Assembly (NCBI GenBank): GCA_903772945.1
Contig: CAICTM010000150.1
Coordinates: 1 to 64,000, forward strand
From: Seminavis robusta
Taxonomy: Eukaryota > Bacillariophyta > Bacillariophyceae > Naviculales > Naviculaceae
Direction: 5' to 3'
Length of the DNA stretch: 64,000 bases
Positions 9,811 through 22,689 of this stretch are shown here, piece after piece (position 1 is the stretch's first letter; each line of letters opens with the position of its first letter). The notes beneath the pieces are model-generated. The model worked only from the letters and a program-made list of their open reading frames with translations, was not told the origin of the DNA and did no database searches. The translations under genes were made by a program, and so were the position numbers.

Positions 9811-12800
9811 CTAGGCGGAGATCACATGCACATGACGAAGAACGCTATTGATGGTGTCAACCAATGCTGCTTCCATTCCGACATTGCCGATGACAGCTTT
9901 CTTGGCATCACTGACTTCCCTCAAGAATTCTTCGAGGCGACTCTGGCCTTGGACGGTGGCGGAAAAATGTGCAACCACTTGCCCGCATCTGTAAATAGTG
10001 GAAGCTGCATCGTTTGCTGCTTTCTCGTCCCACTTTGAAAGCGATGGAGCTTCCCTTCTCAACTCGGCAGTGATGCTTCGTGCCGCTGTTGTCACGGCGA
10101 TATCGAGTGCGTTTCCACAAGCTGCAACCATAGCTTCGTACTTCGCAAACCCGATTGCATCCTTCAGAGCAACAATCCGCTCGCAAGCTAGAAGCACAGT
10201 TCGCTGTAAGTCCAATCGCACCATTTCCGTGAGGATCAGCTCTACAAACGCTGCGTCGATGGTGTCCTCGTCCTTCAGGCTCATTTCCAGCAACAGAAGC
10301 AAGAGCCGGCCCCTTGACCCCTTTAAATCTCCGTCACGATGATGACGCCACAAGGTACGGGCATACGATGAGAAATGCATAGCACTGATATTGCCAAGGT
10401 CGCTGTGGGCCAGTGGCATTCCAATTGTTTCGCACTCGCTTGCGATAAATACGCCAAAGGCGCACATCCCAAGCGACAAGCTCGTAGTGTCTCCTGCAGG
10501 TGCCAAGTATCCCTCTTCGTCCACTACTTGTTCGAGTGCTTCTTGTGGTACCAGAACCGCAGCCGACCTGAGGGCTCGATGACGCATGGCAAACGTGACA
10601 GATTTGCTCAAATTTCGATCAGAATCGGTGACAAGCTTGGATTCGCACCGAGTTTCTGGCTTTGCGAAGACCACTTGCAAAAGGTGACGAGCACAGTCTA
10701 ATGCATATTGATTCTGCTTGGCGCCAACCTGCTCGATTCTTGCCAGTAATGAGCCAGGTTTGTGTCGCCCCGCACTTCTGGTAAGTTGTCGTGTCTTTGG
10801 AGATCGAGGAGTGTTGTCTCCTGTTGATGCATCGGGATCTTTCAGGTCTTGACACGCTAGAACAAAGGCGACTCTCAATGCTGCTCGTGTCGTTTGGATT
10901 TCCGACTCCTCTCTCTCCGTCTTTGTCAACGCAAATTGTTCTTCGTCGGCGGTAATATTTTGGCCATCGTTTGGCTTTGCATTTGCTGCCGGAATCTCGT
11001 CGCACCAAATTTGAGTGTCTTCCTGAATGGCGGAGAGGTCCATGACAAAGTTGATGGTGTCCTCTTCCTCCTGGACATCCCCAATCGGAGATGATTTGAT
11101 CACTAGGCGAGCATTCTTCGTACCCTCACCACCACCAGACTTATCGGTTTCCATAGTTTTGCTGCCCAACCCACCTTGGCTTAGCCAACTACGAGCCATC
11201 GCCCATGCTATGCCCCCCACATGGATATGAGAGTGTTCACTTGCCAATGCTTGACACGCTGTATTGACGAGCAATGAAAACTGCTGAAACTGTCGCATGG
11301 ACAGTGGAACACTTTCCACGCATTTTCGGGCCGCCAAGCTTGATGCTTCGGCCAAAAGCACCTCCACCACTCTGTCCGACGTCGGTAGGTCAGTGCTTGA
11401 CTTCCATAGAGTTTCTTCAAGCGTTTGCAAGAGTTCACTGGCAATGGAATCGAGGCTGTGGTCCTTCTTCAGGGCCTCCACAACAACAATTTTGTCTGAT
11501 AATGATGATTTGGCCTTGCTTAGTCTCTGTACTTGTTCCAACGCTTGCATCACTTCCTGCGCATGACTTGTGTCTGTGTTCGTGCGAGAAGATCTGAGTT
11601 GGCGCTGCTCGGCTTCATTGGAATGTTTGATGGCACAATTGAGAGCCAGCTCCAAAACATTCAGTCGCTCCCCGTCATCGTCACTGTAATAGTTCGAGCA
11701 CCATTCCGCAAGCGCAGCCTTGTCGGCGGAAGCTTGAACACGGCTAAAGACCGGTAGAACGTCATGATCATAAGATGGCATCGAAGAGTTCTCTTCGAGC
11801 GCCAACCGAAACTGATCCATCAGAACTCTGGCATTGATATATCCACTTGGAAGACCCAAAGGAATACAAAGAGGAGACAGTGCTGTCGCAACGTTGACTT
11901 CATATGCGCGAAGCAAGAGCCCGTTAAGCGGTTCAAGAGGATCAAATGCATTGGTGTCACATTTTTTGTCATTGCCAAGGATCCCACAAGATGAGACAGC
12001 CACATCTCTCGAGTACTGCGAGAAGTCCAGCGGCAAGGGCAAGAAAAAAGACGGAAACGATGGTCGTTCGTGTTCCTTCTCTTTCTCGAATACGCTGGAT
12101 AGAATTGCCAAAGCATCGCGTCGACGCTCGATCGATTCCAGTTCTGCCTCCAGAATCTGTTGGCCAAGCTTCTTGCCAGCTGCCGAATTCGTTTCTCTGA
12201 GAGACATGAGAATATTGCGGTACAAGCCCAATGCCAGTGCATGACGTCCATAATCCTTGGAGGCACGCTCGTCCTTCTCAAGTGCCACCACGCAGGCTCG
12301 GAAGAGCAATGCCCGACCTGTGCCAGGCTGGAGTAGAAAAGAGAGCTCCCTGACGTACTCCTCCACCCGACAGAGATTGAATCGAATGTCACCAGATGCA
12401 CTCGTTTCGTCGGGATACGACAAGAGATACCGAACGTATAGCTCCACAACGATTGATCTCGGAAAACCAAATGTATCGGCGTATCGCCAGAGGATGTTCA
12501 GGGTTGCTTTGACTGGACTGTTGCCGACATTTGTATGCATCGTGGAAAGCAAACTGACTATCAAGGGTACAACCAGGGATCGTGAGTAGGGCGAGGCCTT
12601 TGAATCAGTGGTTTCGTCGAATTTCTTGTGATCGAAGGCAATATGGTTCTTCTTGATGAATCGCCACCATACAGCACGCTGGACATATTGCTTGCATTGC
12701 GAAACAAACTTGACTTGTTTCTGCCAGCTGTCATTTTGACCTGAAGCGGCTCGTACTCCGATACCAGCAAGTGAGATGACCCTTGAGTAATCGCCAGTGG

Positions 12801-15800
12801 AGAGTGCTGTTGGAAGCGCGTTTTTGAAAGCCTGGCAAGAAAGAACACACGAAACGATGTATTTAGTATACTGCCAATGCATGCATGTATGAGCAAACCA
12901 GACGGCAACCGATATTGTTATTAGACGTACCTGGAAAGCAAGTTTTATGTTGAGCGACAGCAGGAACGATACTGCCTGCTGGGAGTCCACAATATTGCTG
13001 ATTATACCGCTTCCGGTTCCTCCAAGGCATCGCTCAACAGAAGCGGCGACCACATCTTGGATACTCTTGGCAATTGATGAGTACGCAACATTCGGCATGC
13101 CAGAACACATGATGAGAACGGAGGAGCAGGAGAGAAGGCGCAAAGCTACCGACAGTGCTCCTCGATGAGATAGAAACTTGGACATCTCACTTATTCCTCC
13201 ACTAGTCAAAGGCACAAATCTCCTTCTGTGGGAAACTGACAAAGTGTTTATCATCTCCTTGCAGAACTTCAAGCTGCGAGTGATCGATTCGGATGGGGGC
13301 AGCAAAAGCCCATCTCCAATGTACCATGTTGTGTACAAGGGAGGTACGCGACAGCGTGAATGGAGCCCATCGGTGCCAGGACTCAGAGAGCTTTGGTGGT
13401 TCTGATTGGGTTCGAATTGTTGGGACCAAGATTGAGCCAAGAGCCCCCTTCTGAAAGTCTCAAGATTTTCACCAACACATTCATCGCCTCTGAGAAGCAC
13501 ACGCCAAACCATTTCCGAAAGAGTCAACAAGCTCTGAGACTGAAGAACAAGTTCATTGGGGCACGACACGAGACAGTAATCTTGTACAAGGGCAACTGAT
13601 CTTCCGATATCTTCGTTGAATGTCATCTGATGGTCTGGTCGAGCCCCAGTCGCCATTTTCACGCAGAAACCAAAGGCAACCGACAGCACCGTACGTGCCG
13701 TCACTGGACTGGTTGACGACAAACTTGCAAGGACTCCAACGTCACGAAGAAATTCAAGGCATCGTCCATCGCTCCATTTGAGAGGGGAGGCTACAACTGA
13801 AACAGTAGCCGACCAAAACTCACTCTCCCGACATTCAGAAGCTGCAGCTAGAAGCGAACAAGCTCTCTTCGCTCGACCTAGCTTGATATTCCAAGTCTTC
13901 CAGTCGCCGGCTATGTAGGAATCTACTACCGGAACCATCAGGGTCTCCGCTACCTTCAACAGCTTTGTTGTGTTTCGCAGGTCCGAAAAAGATAGAAAAA
14001 CTGAATGATTGCGCTGCATTTCGTTGATTCGTAGGAAATCGAGTTTGAGGTTTTCCAAGTTGGGAATGTTGGTGTCCACTCTCGGTGTGCTAACGCTAGT
14101 CAGTGTCGACAGAGACTGTGATCGAGCGAATATCATGGGAATGATTGCACATCCCGCAGAGCTTCCATTCAAAGCTCTCTTCTTGAGAGTCTGGAGACGG
14201 CTCAGTGGCAAGTTCAAGGATAAGTATGCCGAAGATTCGTTCACAAGCTCGCAACAAAATGACACCACTCTAATGCACGTGTTGTCAGCAAGTCCTGGGT
14301 CCAGTTCGTAGAGCTTTTCCAGGATATCCGAACACAGGTCGATACAACTGCCGTAAATAGCATGGCTGCAAAGGGCGACACATGCGTCCAAGCGATTCAA
14401 GTGACTGAAAGCGTCCGCAAGATCCAGCGCATCCTTCAGGACCGACTCTCTTCGAAATTGCTGCGTTACATAGTCAAGAAGACGCAAGCCATGGCGGGGA
14501 TTGTCAACTCGGAAAAGATCGCAACTGTCGGCACCGCAGTAGCTCCTTACAATGCTCTCAATTGAAAGGAGCCTCGCTGCTTCGACCAGTTCCGACCGGA
14601 GTCCCAAATCAAGTGCCGACCACTCTACGGCCTCCCTCGACAGATCAGATAGCCATGTTGGAGAGTATTTGACCAGTAGAGCAGCACGGAGCACAACGAG
14701 CACGCATTGGCACTTTATGGGAACGCTCGTGCAACACTGAGCCACTGCGCGTTAAAAATTGATAGCGTGAGGGATTGTTATTGGCATTCGAAGACGTCCT
14801 TACTTCAATCTGTTTGCTTACTCACCAGAGGCGGCCTCCTGTACAGACTCTTGAGTGGCAGTCTTGCTAGCACAGAGACTCTTTACATATTCCAACAATG
14901 ATTCGTCAAAGTCGATCGCAAAGGTCTCGCAAAAGGGCTTTAGTTTCTCCTGGAATACTGCGGAACGGCAATCGTGATCACGGGATGACGCTGACAGGAA
15001 CCGGACCAACTCAGTTGCTACGTTTTGTGTCCCGCCAAAGTCCTCGAAAGACTTGAGACTTGTTACGCGGTTGTCCAAACCTAACCTTCTGGCGGCAGAG
15101 AGGCATGTTGCGTGAATCAACTTATCCCGAACTTGAACAACATCTTTCGTAGAGTCTTCTCCACAAGCGTTGGCCTTGCTCGAGATGTCCTTAGTAGTGA
15201 GATGCGAGGACTTCAGGGGTCCTCTGCTCATCTTCCCCAACTCCAAAACTGTTGGAAAAGCACATTCCTTGCTGGTGCTCGTCGCAGGCGTGGAGACACT
15301 TCTTCGTTGGGGCGTCGCGATACTGACAGAATTGAAACTGGTGTCGGCATTGCTAGCTGATGTGTTGTTTCGGAGAAGGAGCACCTTGCTCTTCCGGGAG
15401 GCCGCGGGCCTTTCGATAAATGGCGAATAGGCTGAAAACGATCGATGCATCTGGAGTTGCAGCCTGTTGGTGGCTCGTTCCATCGACTAGAATAATGCCA
15501 AGTATGTGGAAAGGGTCAGTTGGTGGAAGAGTGAAGGGATCTGGATCTAACTTCTGTTGAGTCGAGTCATTTACTTACCTGAAGAAGCCCAATCGCTTTC
15601 TCTAAATTGTGAACTTCGTCTAGGTCGTCGGCTAGTTGACAACACCAATTGCAAATTGACGGCAACAATTCATAGTCGATAGTCAGACTTGGAAGAACCA
15701 AGTGTTCCAACAGCCCCAAGTATGCCTGGGGGTCCGACTCCGTTCGTATCTCCAGGATAGCCCCGACTGCAACCTCGGGTTGAATTTTCGGTCGAAGGTG

Positions 15801-17630
15801 GGAGTTCCACAGGCCTTCTGCGGCACTAAAGCATGAATCTGCAACTAAATTGGCGAAAAGTTGGCCGGGGTCTCTTGACCCTTGAAAGCGCCTAACAAAA
15901 GAAGCTCTATCAATGCTTCTGTCAGGCTTCGCCTTCGCGAGATAACGAATCGTCAGTAGCTGATCTTCCAACTGTTCCTTTTTCCTTTCAAACATTTCGT
16001 GCCTGTCGGGTGGTAGTATCTTGATGACTTCGCCGAGCGCTTTCACGACCGTGGATATGGCTGTTGTGACTTCCATGAGGCCCGGAGGATTCGGGGATGA
16101 TTTTGGAGAAGCCCATTTGGCAAGAGACTCGGCAGCTGCGGCTAAATTAAGTCCTGCTTTGAAGTTTCCAGATATGCAACCAGAAGATAAGCGATGAAAG
16201 CATTGCTTGGCTTGCATCATGGCAGCCTTGTCGCTAACACTGCCTCGTTTGAGGAGGTGTTGTAGGCGCCCCAGGGCCACTTCGCTTGGCGAGAATTCCG
16301 CGTAGCTCTCCGACACTAGAACGTTCTCTCCGAGATTGTTGATCATATGGTCTGCTCTGTCAAACTCGCCCGATTGGATGAGCAGCCGAATCCTCCCTAC
16401 AGAATCCCCTTCCGACAGGAATGCCTTGCAAGAGGATGAATCTTCGCCGTGCCACACTCTAAACAGAAACGAGTAAGGTCCACTGCTGTAGAGCTGAATA
16501 GAAGCCATGGAAAGGAACGTAATGTTTTCGTTGATTGGGATTGTATATACTGGGTGAAAAGATTCCAGTTCCTGTCCGTTGAAGCATGTCTGCATGATCT
16601 GGATGGTTCCTCCCTCCGCGTTGCTGCCGATAGGCTTGCAAGCAACTGCTACAGCAAGACCAGACTCGACAGTAGAAATAGGCTCCATAGCAAAGACCTT
16701 GGTGTGATTTTTCTTTTTGTATGGTTTGTTGGATTGATTTGGAACATCGAAAGAGCCTGCGACACACAACTGTGCATGATCCAGAAAGTAAACCGAGACA
16801 CCCTCGACGTGCTGAGCACAGAACATGACGAATTTTGCATCTTTGTTTAGTTCATGCACACGAAGGCCAATGGTCAAGTCAATGGATCGCACGCGATTAT
16901 CTGGTTTCCACGAAACCGGCTCCATTGTTGACGTGAACGGGGTGTCGACACCAGCATAGTCCTGCCAAAAGACATTCTCCTTTGAATCGAGAGCAAGGAT
17001 TCTGATTCGACTGTCACCCAGAAAGCCCCCGCAGACTGAAACAATAGAGTTTTTTCCACAGTTCAGTTTCAAAGAACTATGAATGGCCATCTTTCGAGCG
17101 GCTTCTGCCACGTGCAGAGGATTCTTGCTGTTGAGACGCGACGAGTTGATGTTGGAAACCAGGAGAAAGTCTGTCTGCTGCTTGGTCGAAGGAATTCGAA
17201 TCAGCAAGGCATCGTTGTTTTGGTTATTTCCATCGCTGGCGATGAAGGATGCATGAGCTACCGGCAAAATGCTGCTTTCGGCTTCTGATGTAACTCTTCG
17301 AGTGGCCAATACGGAACCGTCAATGCCACGCATGAGGGCCACAGTCCCTGCATCTGTGGTGCATGCAATAATGGATCCATCTCGATTGGAAGTCACCCGA
17401 CGAACGTTGTAAGGAGCAAATGATGTTTTCCAGCTGAGCCATGGCTCTCCTTCTTGCCCTGTTTGCCTTACACCAAAAACAAAACTTCCAAAGGCCACTG
17501 CAAAAGGACACAAAGACGACTCCGGTGGCCGTGAAGGGTGATTATTAGCTCCATCTCCTCCCTCCCAGGAACCTACTCGATGAAGGTCCAAGTCATGCTG
17601 CGCCTTCGGAACAGGAAGATCAATTATCAT
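9811..17630 (-). CDS. KNTC1: ROD/KNTC1-like kinetochore protein (RZZ complex)
   Basis: The family protein is the large subunit of the Rod-Zw10-Zwilch complex, which recruits checkpoint and dynein-adaptor proteins to unattached kinetochores. Exons on the minus strand are 17630-15579, 15486-14826, 14744-12931 and 12831-9811, summing to 2516 codons (2515 residues; human KNTC1 is about 2200). The intron at 12930-12832 is 99 bases, open and in frame. The N-terminal ~420 residues look like a beta-propeller. The rest is alpha-solenoid. Matches to KNTC1 that I recognise, in order, are RIRLLIQSGEFDRAD, FANLVADSCFSAAEGLW, KPFCETFAIDFDESLLEYVK, the segment KDALDLADAFSHL, and IGDGLLLPPSESI near residue 1380 (human has EGDGLVLPVINSI). 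NBAS and spatacsin share the architecture but not this series. Similarity is low overall, so the identity is an inference from ordered blocks. Confidence 0.78.
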
Positions 17631-18367
17631 CGTCCTAACATCAAAAAGGCTAATGAAGATGATGTTTCCAGGAGAAGGATTTGGCCTCGGATCGTCGTTG
17701 TTCTCTTCGAGAAGCGTTTGAATTTAAATTATAACCGGCAGGGCTGCCTTTGCACCCTCCGGTATCTAAGCTCATGACCTCTTCTATTCTAGGGTGCGAG
17801 CTTTATTGACGTCAGTCCATCAGCTGCACTCATTTTTCTTGGTTTCCCACCACCCAAAATGCCTCTAGCTAGTACATGAAGATCCATGGAGCTCCAAGAA
17901 AGTCCTGCATTTGGTGAAAATCGTAAATCCAATTTATCGTTATTTCATTCATCATTTTCAACTCCAATTCATCACATTTCTTGGTACACTGTACTACATG
18001 TAAGCCTTTATTTGCATGAGAATTCAATTCATTTTCGTCATTTCGCATCAAATGGCCAAAACACAAGATGCACATTATTTTTCCACTTCGAGACCCGAAC
18101 AGTATGCCCTTCACAGAATCGAATCTGAATGTGGATGATTTTATTGAATCTTCGTCCCTGACCATTTATTTCTGGACCGGCGAATGCAACCAAAGAGCTT
18201 GCATCTTGCCCTCAATCCAATTTGCCCGAAGAAGTTCCCACAGTAGCTGGTATTTTGTTTTTGCCCTCCTGCATGCAGCCATCGCAAAACGTTCCCCGTT
18301 GTTCCTTATCTCATAAAAAAGTTTCAAGGATACCGCTGTTGGTTCTTGGCCAAGAAAAGTGAGAGCC
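17631..18367. promoter_or_regulatory. Divergent spacer, ROD and PurL
   Basis: The two genes start head to head, so both promoters must lie in these 737 bases. The region is AT-rich with several ATTCAATTCATTT-like tracts between 17930 and 18060. No clear TATA box or gene was recognised. Confidence 0.5.
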
Positions 18368-21300
18368 ATGGCACCGGCAATTATTCACTATTATCGCAAG
18401 AATGAGGCTCCTCGGTCGCTGCTTCCTTTAGCACACGAGGAGCTTACAACGAGGGGTTTTCCCAAAGATTCCAAGTTGGTTGTCTCTGTTGAGACGGAAA
18501 ACTGTTTCAATGTGGGCGTCTCCAAGGAACTCAGTGACATTGAGCGAGAGAGGTTGGAATGGCTATTGGCAGAAACATTTGAACCAGAAAAGCTTCAGCT
18601 CGAAAAAAGTACCTTTACTGCCAGCGACAAAAAGTGTTGGCAAGTTGAATTCGGTCCCCGTTTGTGCTTCACATCAGCTTTTTCTTCCAACGCCACCAGT
18701 ATCTGCGAGGCTTGCAGTATTCCCGTCCATCGTCTCGAAATGTCCAGGCGCTATCGCTTCTATTTGGAGGGTGACATAGATTCAAAAGCCATTGATGTAT
18801 TGAGGAGCCTGCTTCATGATCGCATGACGGAGGAAGAATACACGAAGCCATTGCATTCATTTGAATCAGGAAACAAACCAGAACCGGTCAAGACTGTGCC
18901 CATTATGGAGCAAGGCAGAAAAGCTCTCGAGGAAATCAATGCCGAGAAAGGCCTCGGTTTTGACGATTTCGATTTGGATTATTACACAAACTTATTCAAG
19001 GTACCGTAATACGCAAAAAATCGATGGAGAGATTTCATGATCTTGATTTTGACATCTGACTCTTCATCAATTGCTTTTCGTGAAACAGGAAAAGTTAGGC
19101 CGTGACCCTACAGATGTTGAATGCTTTGACATGGGACAATCAAACTCGGAGCATTCTCGTCACTGGTTCTTTGGTGGAAAAATGGTTATCAACGGCGAAG
19201 AAAAAGAAAAGACGCTGTTTCAATTGGTGAAGGAAACAATGCCAAAGGATAAACCCAACAACTCTATCATTGCTTTCCATGACAACTCCTCAGCCATCCG
19301 CGGGTATGAGTGCGAAGCACTGATCCCTGCTTCCGTTAGCACAGCTGGACAAGTGCAAGTTGGGAAGCAGTTGTTACACCCAATCCTCACAGCTGAGACT
19401 CACAACTTTCCTTCCGGCGTAGCCCCCTTCCCAGGAGCTGAAACGGGAACGGGGGGTAGGCTCAGGGATGTCATGGCGACAGGCCGAGGAGCCTATTGCG
19501 TGGCAGGAATCTCGTCCTATTGTGTTGGAAACCTTCAGATTCCAGGATACGAGTTGCCGTGGGAAGACAAGACCTTCACATATCCATCCAACCTGGCATC
19601 TCCTTTGAATATTGAGATCCACGCTAGCGACGGCGCATCTGACTATGGCAACAAATTCGGTGAACCTGTAATTCATGGTTTTACGCGGTCTTTTGGTCAG
19701 CGCCTACCCAGCGGCGAAAGGTTTGAATGGGTGAAACCTATCATGTTCTCAGCCGGCGTTGGACAGCTTGATGGACGACATACCGAAAAAGGGTCACCCG
19801 AAAAAGGAATGTTGGTGGTCAAAGTAGGAGGCCCTGCCTATCGCATTGGAATTGGTGGTGGCGCAGCTTCTTCCAGGGTCCAGAGCGCAGAGAATGCCGA
19901 CCTGGACTTTGATGCCGTGCAGCGAGGAGATGCAGAGATGGAGAATCGGATGAACCGTCTCATGAGAGCGTGCTGTGATCTGGGCGCCCAAAACCCTATA
20001 GTTTCTGTTCATGACCAAGGAGCAGGAGGAAATGGCAACGTATTGAAAGAAATCGTTGAACCTGCCGGCGCTTCTTACGATATCAGAAAGGTATGGCCAC
20101 TATCATAGGATTCAAGAGTTTGCTGTGGACGATCTAACAAAATTCTACTTTTTCATGTCGACAGGTTTACCTTGGAGACGACACGCTGTCGGTTTTGGAA
20201 ATCTGGGGAGCCGAGTACCAGGAGAACAATGCATTGCTGATCCGACCTGAAAGTGAAAAGATATTCGAGGATATTGCCAATCGTGAAAACTGCCCGTTCA
20301 GAATCCTTGGAGAAGTCGGCGATAACGGAAGAGTGACAGTGCATGATTCGAGCAATGGCACGACCCCTGTGGACCTCCCATTGGAGCTGGTGCTGGGAAA
20401 GATGCCACAAAAGACATTTGTCGACAATTCTGTGGAGCAAAAGCTCGTACCCATCACCATACCCGAGGGTGTTGATATGAAAGCAGCCGTAGATCGAGTG
20501 TTGAGGTTGCTGTCGGTAGGGTCCAAGCGATTTTTGGTGCACAAAGTTGATAGATCCGTCACGGGCCTCTGTGCGCAGCAGCAATGTGTCGGCCCTTTGC
20601 AGCTCCCTCTCTCCAATGTTGGTGTCACGGCACACTCTCACTTCAGTCTTACCGGTACTGCTGTGGCATGTGGCGAGCAGCCAATTAAGGGTCTCATCAA
20701 TTCGGCAGCTATGGCTCGAATGACAGCAGCCGAGGCGATGACGAACCTGATGTGGGCAAAGATTTCGAGTATCGATGATATTAAGTGTAGCGGGAACTGG
20801 ATGTACGCAGCCAAGCTACCAGGGGAAGGATCAAAAATGTATGAAGCTTGCGGAGCACTTCGCGACGCTTTGCTTGAGCTTGGCGTTGGCATTGACGGAG
20901 GGAAAGATTCTTTGTCCATGGCAGCTCGATGCGGCGAGGAAGTTGTCAAGGCTCCTGGAGAGCTCACACTGACTTGCTACGCGACCTGCCCAGACATCAC
21001 AAAAACGGTGACCCCCGATCTCAAATGTCCAGCCGACGGATCAAAACTGTTGTTTGTGGACCTCGGCGATGGCAAAGCCTGTCTCGGAGGCTCTTCCTTC
21101 GCGCAAGTGGTGAATCAGATTGGAGACGCGAGCCCCGACATGGGAGACTTCAATATGCTCAAGAAGGCCTTTGAAGTCACACAAAGCCTCATTGACCAGC
21201 GTGCTCTCCTTGCAGGCCACGATCGCTCCGATGGAGGAATTGCCGTCACCTTGATGGAAATGGCGTTTTCAGGAAACTGCTCGATCGATGTGAAATTGCC

Positions 21301-22559
21301 AAACGCGCATGGGCACAGTGACTTTGAGGTGCTTTTTAGCGAGGAAACGGGCTTTGTTGTTGAAGTTACTAATGGTGACACTGCCAAGGTAATGGACGCA
21401 TATTCTTCGGCAGGAGTGCCAGTTGTGGAAATCGGCACGGTTAGCAAAGGTGACTCGATCAAACTTGCCGTCGGAGATGCAGCGCCCTGCGTAGACGAGA
21501 AAATGACCTACCTCCGCGACGTTTGGGAAGCAACGAGTTTCCAACTGGAAAAGCGACAACGAAATCCGGAATGCGTCGTGCAAGAAGAGGAAAATCTCAA
21601 AAATCGGCAAGAACCCAAGTGGGGACTGACCTTCACTCCTGCCCCTACCGATTCTGCGATCATGACAGCGTCATCCAAGCCAAAGGTTGCAGTGCTGAGG
21701 CAAGAAGGTAGCAATGGTGACCGGGAGATGTTGTCCGCTTTCATTTCTGCTGGTTTTGAAGCCTGGGACGTTACTGTTAGTGATCTGCTCAAAGGAAACA
21801 CATCGCTCGATCAATTCCGTGGAATTGCATTTGTCGGAGGATTTTCTTACGCTGATGTGCTCGATAGTGGCAAAGGATGGGCCGGTGTTATCAAGTTTAA
21901 CGAAAAAGTATTTGAGCAATTCCAGGCCTTCCGAAAGCGTGAAGATACCTTCAGCCTGGGTGTTTGCAATGGATGTCAACTGATGGCTTTGCTCGGTTGG
22001 ATTCCTTCCAACGATGGCCTTCCCGCAGAGAAGCAGCCGCGGCTGCTGCACAATCACAGTGGAAAGTTTGAAAGCCGTTTTCTGAGCGTGCAAGTGCAAA
22101 AAAGCCCGGCTGTCATGTTCAAGGTATAGTATGCTTTTCCTGTATGCGTTTCCTTCGTATCGAAGAATCAATTGCTCACTATCTTGTCCCGCCTGTACAA
22201 CCTAGGGAATGGAGGGCTCATCTTTGGGAGTTTGGATCGCTCACGGCGAGGGTCGTTTCCACTTTCCCGACACATCTGTCCGTGACCATGTCTTGAGCTC
22301 TGATCTTGCACCGCTACGCTATGTCAACGACAACAACACAATCACCGAGGAGTATCCTTTCAACCCCAATGGCAGTCCCGAGGGTATGGCTGCTTTATGC
22401 TCAGAAGATGGAAGGCATCTTGCGCTTATGCCACACCCAGAGCGAGTCTTCACACTATGGCAATGGCCTTGGACGCCGGAGAGCTGGAAAGATCTTGAAG
22501 CAAGTCCATGGCTTCAAATATTTCAGAACGCGAGGAGTTTCTGCGATAGTACGATGTAG
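18368..22559 (+). CDS. PurL: Phosphoribosylformylglycinamidine synthase (FGAM synthase)
   Basis: PurL converts FGAR, ATP and glutamine to FGAM, the fourth step of purine synthesis. Exons are 18368-19000, 19089-20090, 20165-22123 and 22206-22559 (1316 codons, 1315 residues, the usual length of the large single-chain form). All parts are present: the N-terminal PurS-like region, the two AIR-synthase-type halves, and the C-terminal glutaminase. Motifs include SNSEHSRHWFFGG (about residues 229-241), ETHNFPSGVAPFPGAETG (314-331), DQGAGGNGN, and the amidotransferase triad Cys1146 in GVCNGCQ, His1275 and Glu1277 in MPHPER. The ATG at 18368 has a strong context (gagccATGG). No targeting presequence is visible, suggesting a cytosolic enzyme. 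The stop codon is itself part of a TAGCTAGCTAG palindrome of the type common in the spacers. Confidence 0.97.
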
Positions 22560-22689
22560 CTAGCTAGAAAGATGTCGGCTGGTTATAATAGTGGCAAGAA
22601 AATATTCAAAAATTCAACTTTGAAGACAACTATTACCACCAACTATTGCCACCAAGTCGTCGACCCACGAGGCTTAGGTTCACTTTAAC

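Noticed and set aside
12832-12930. Open reading through a 99-base intron in the ROD gene (33 extra residues)
   Set aside because: Strong CAG-GTACGT donor and CTTGCCAG acceptor; the 33 residues are hydrophobic and compositionally foreign.
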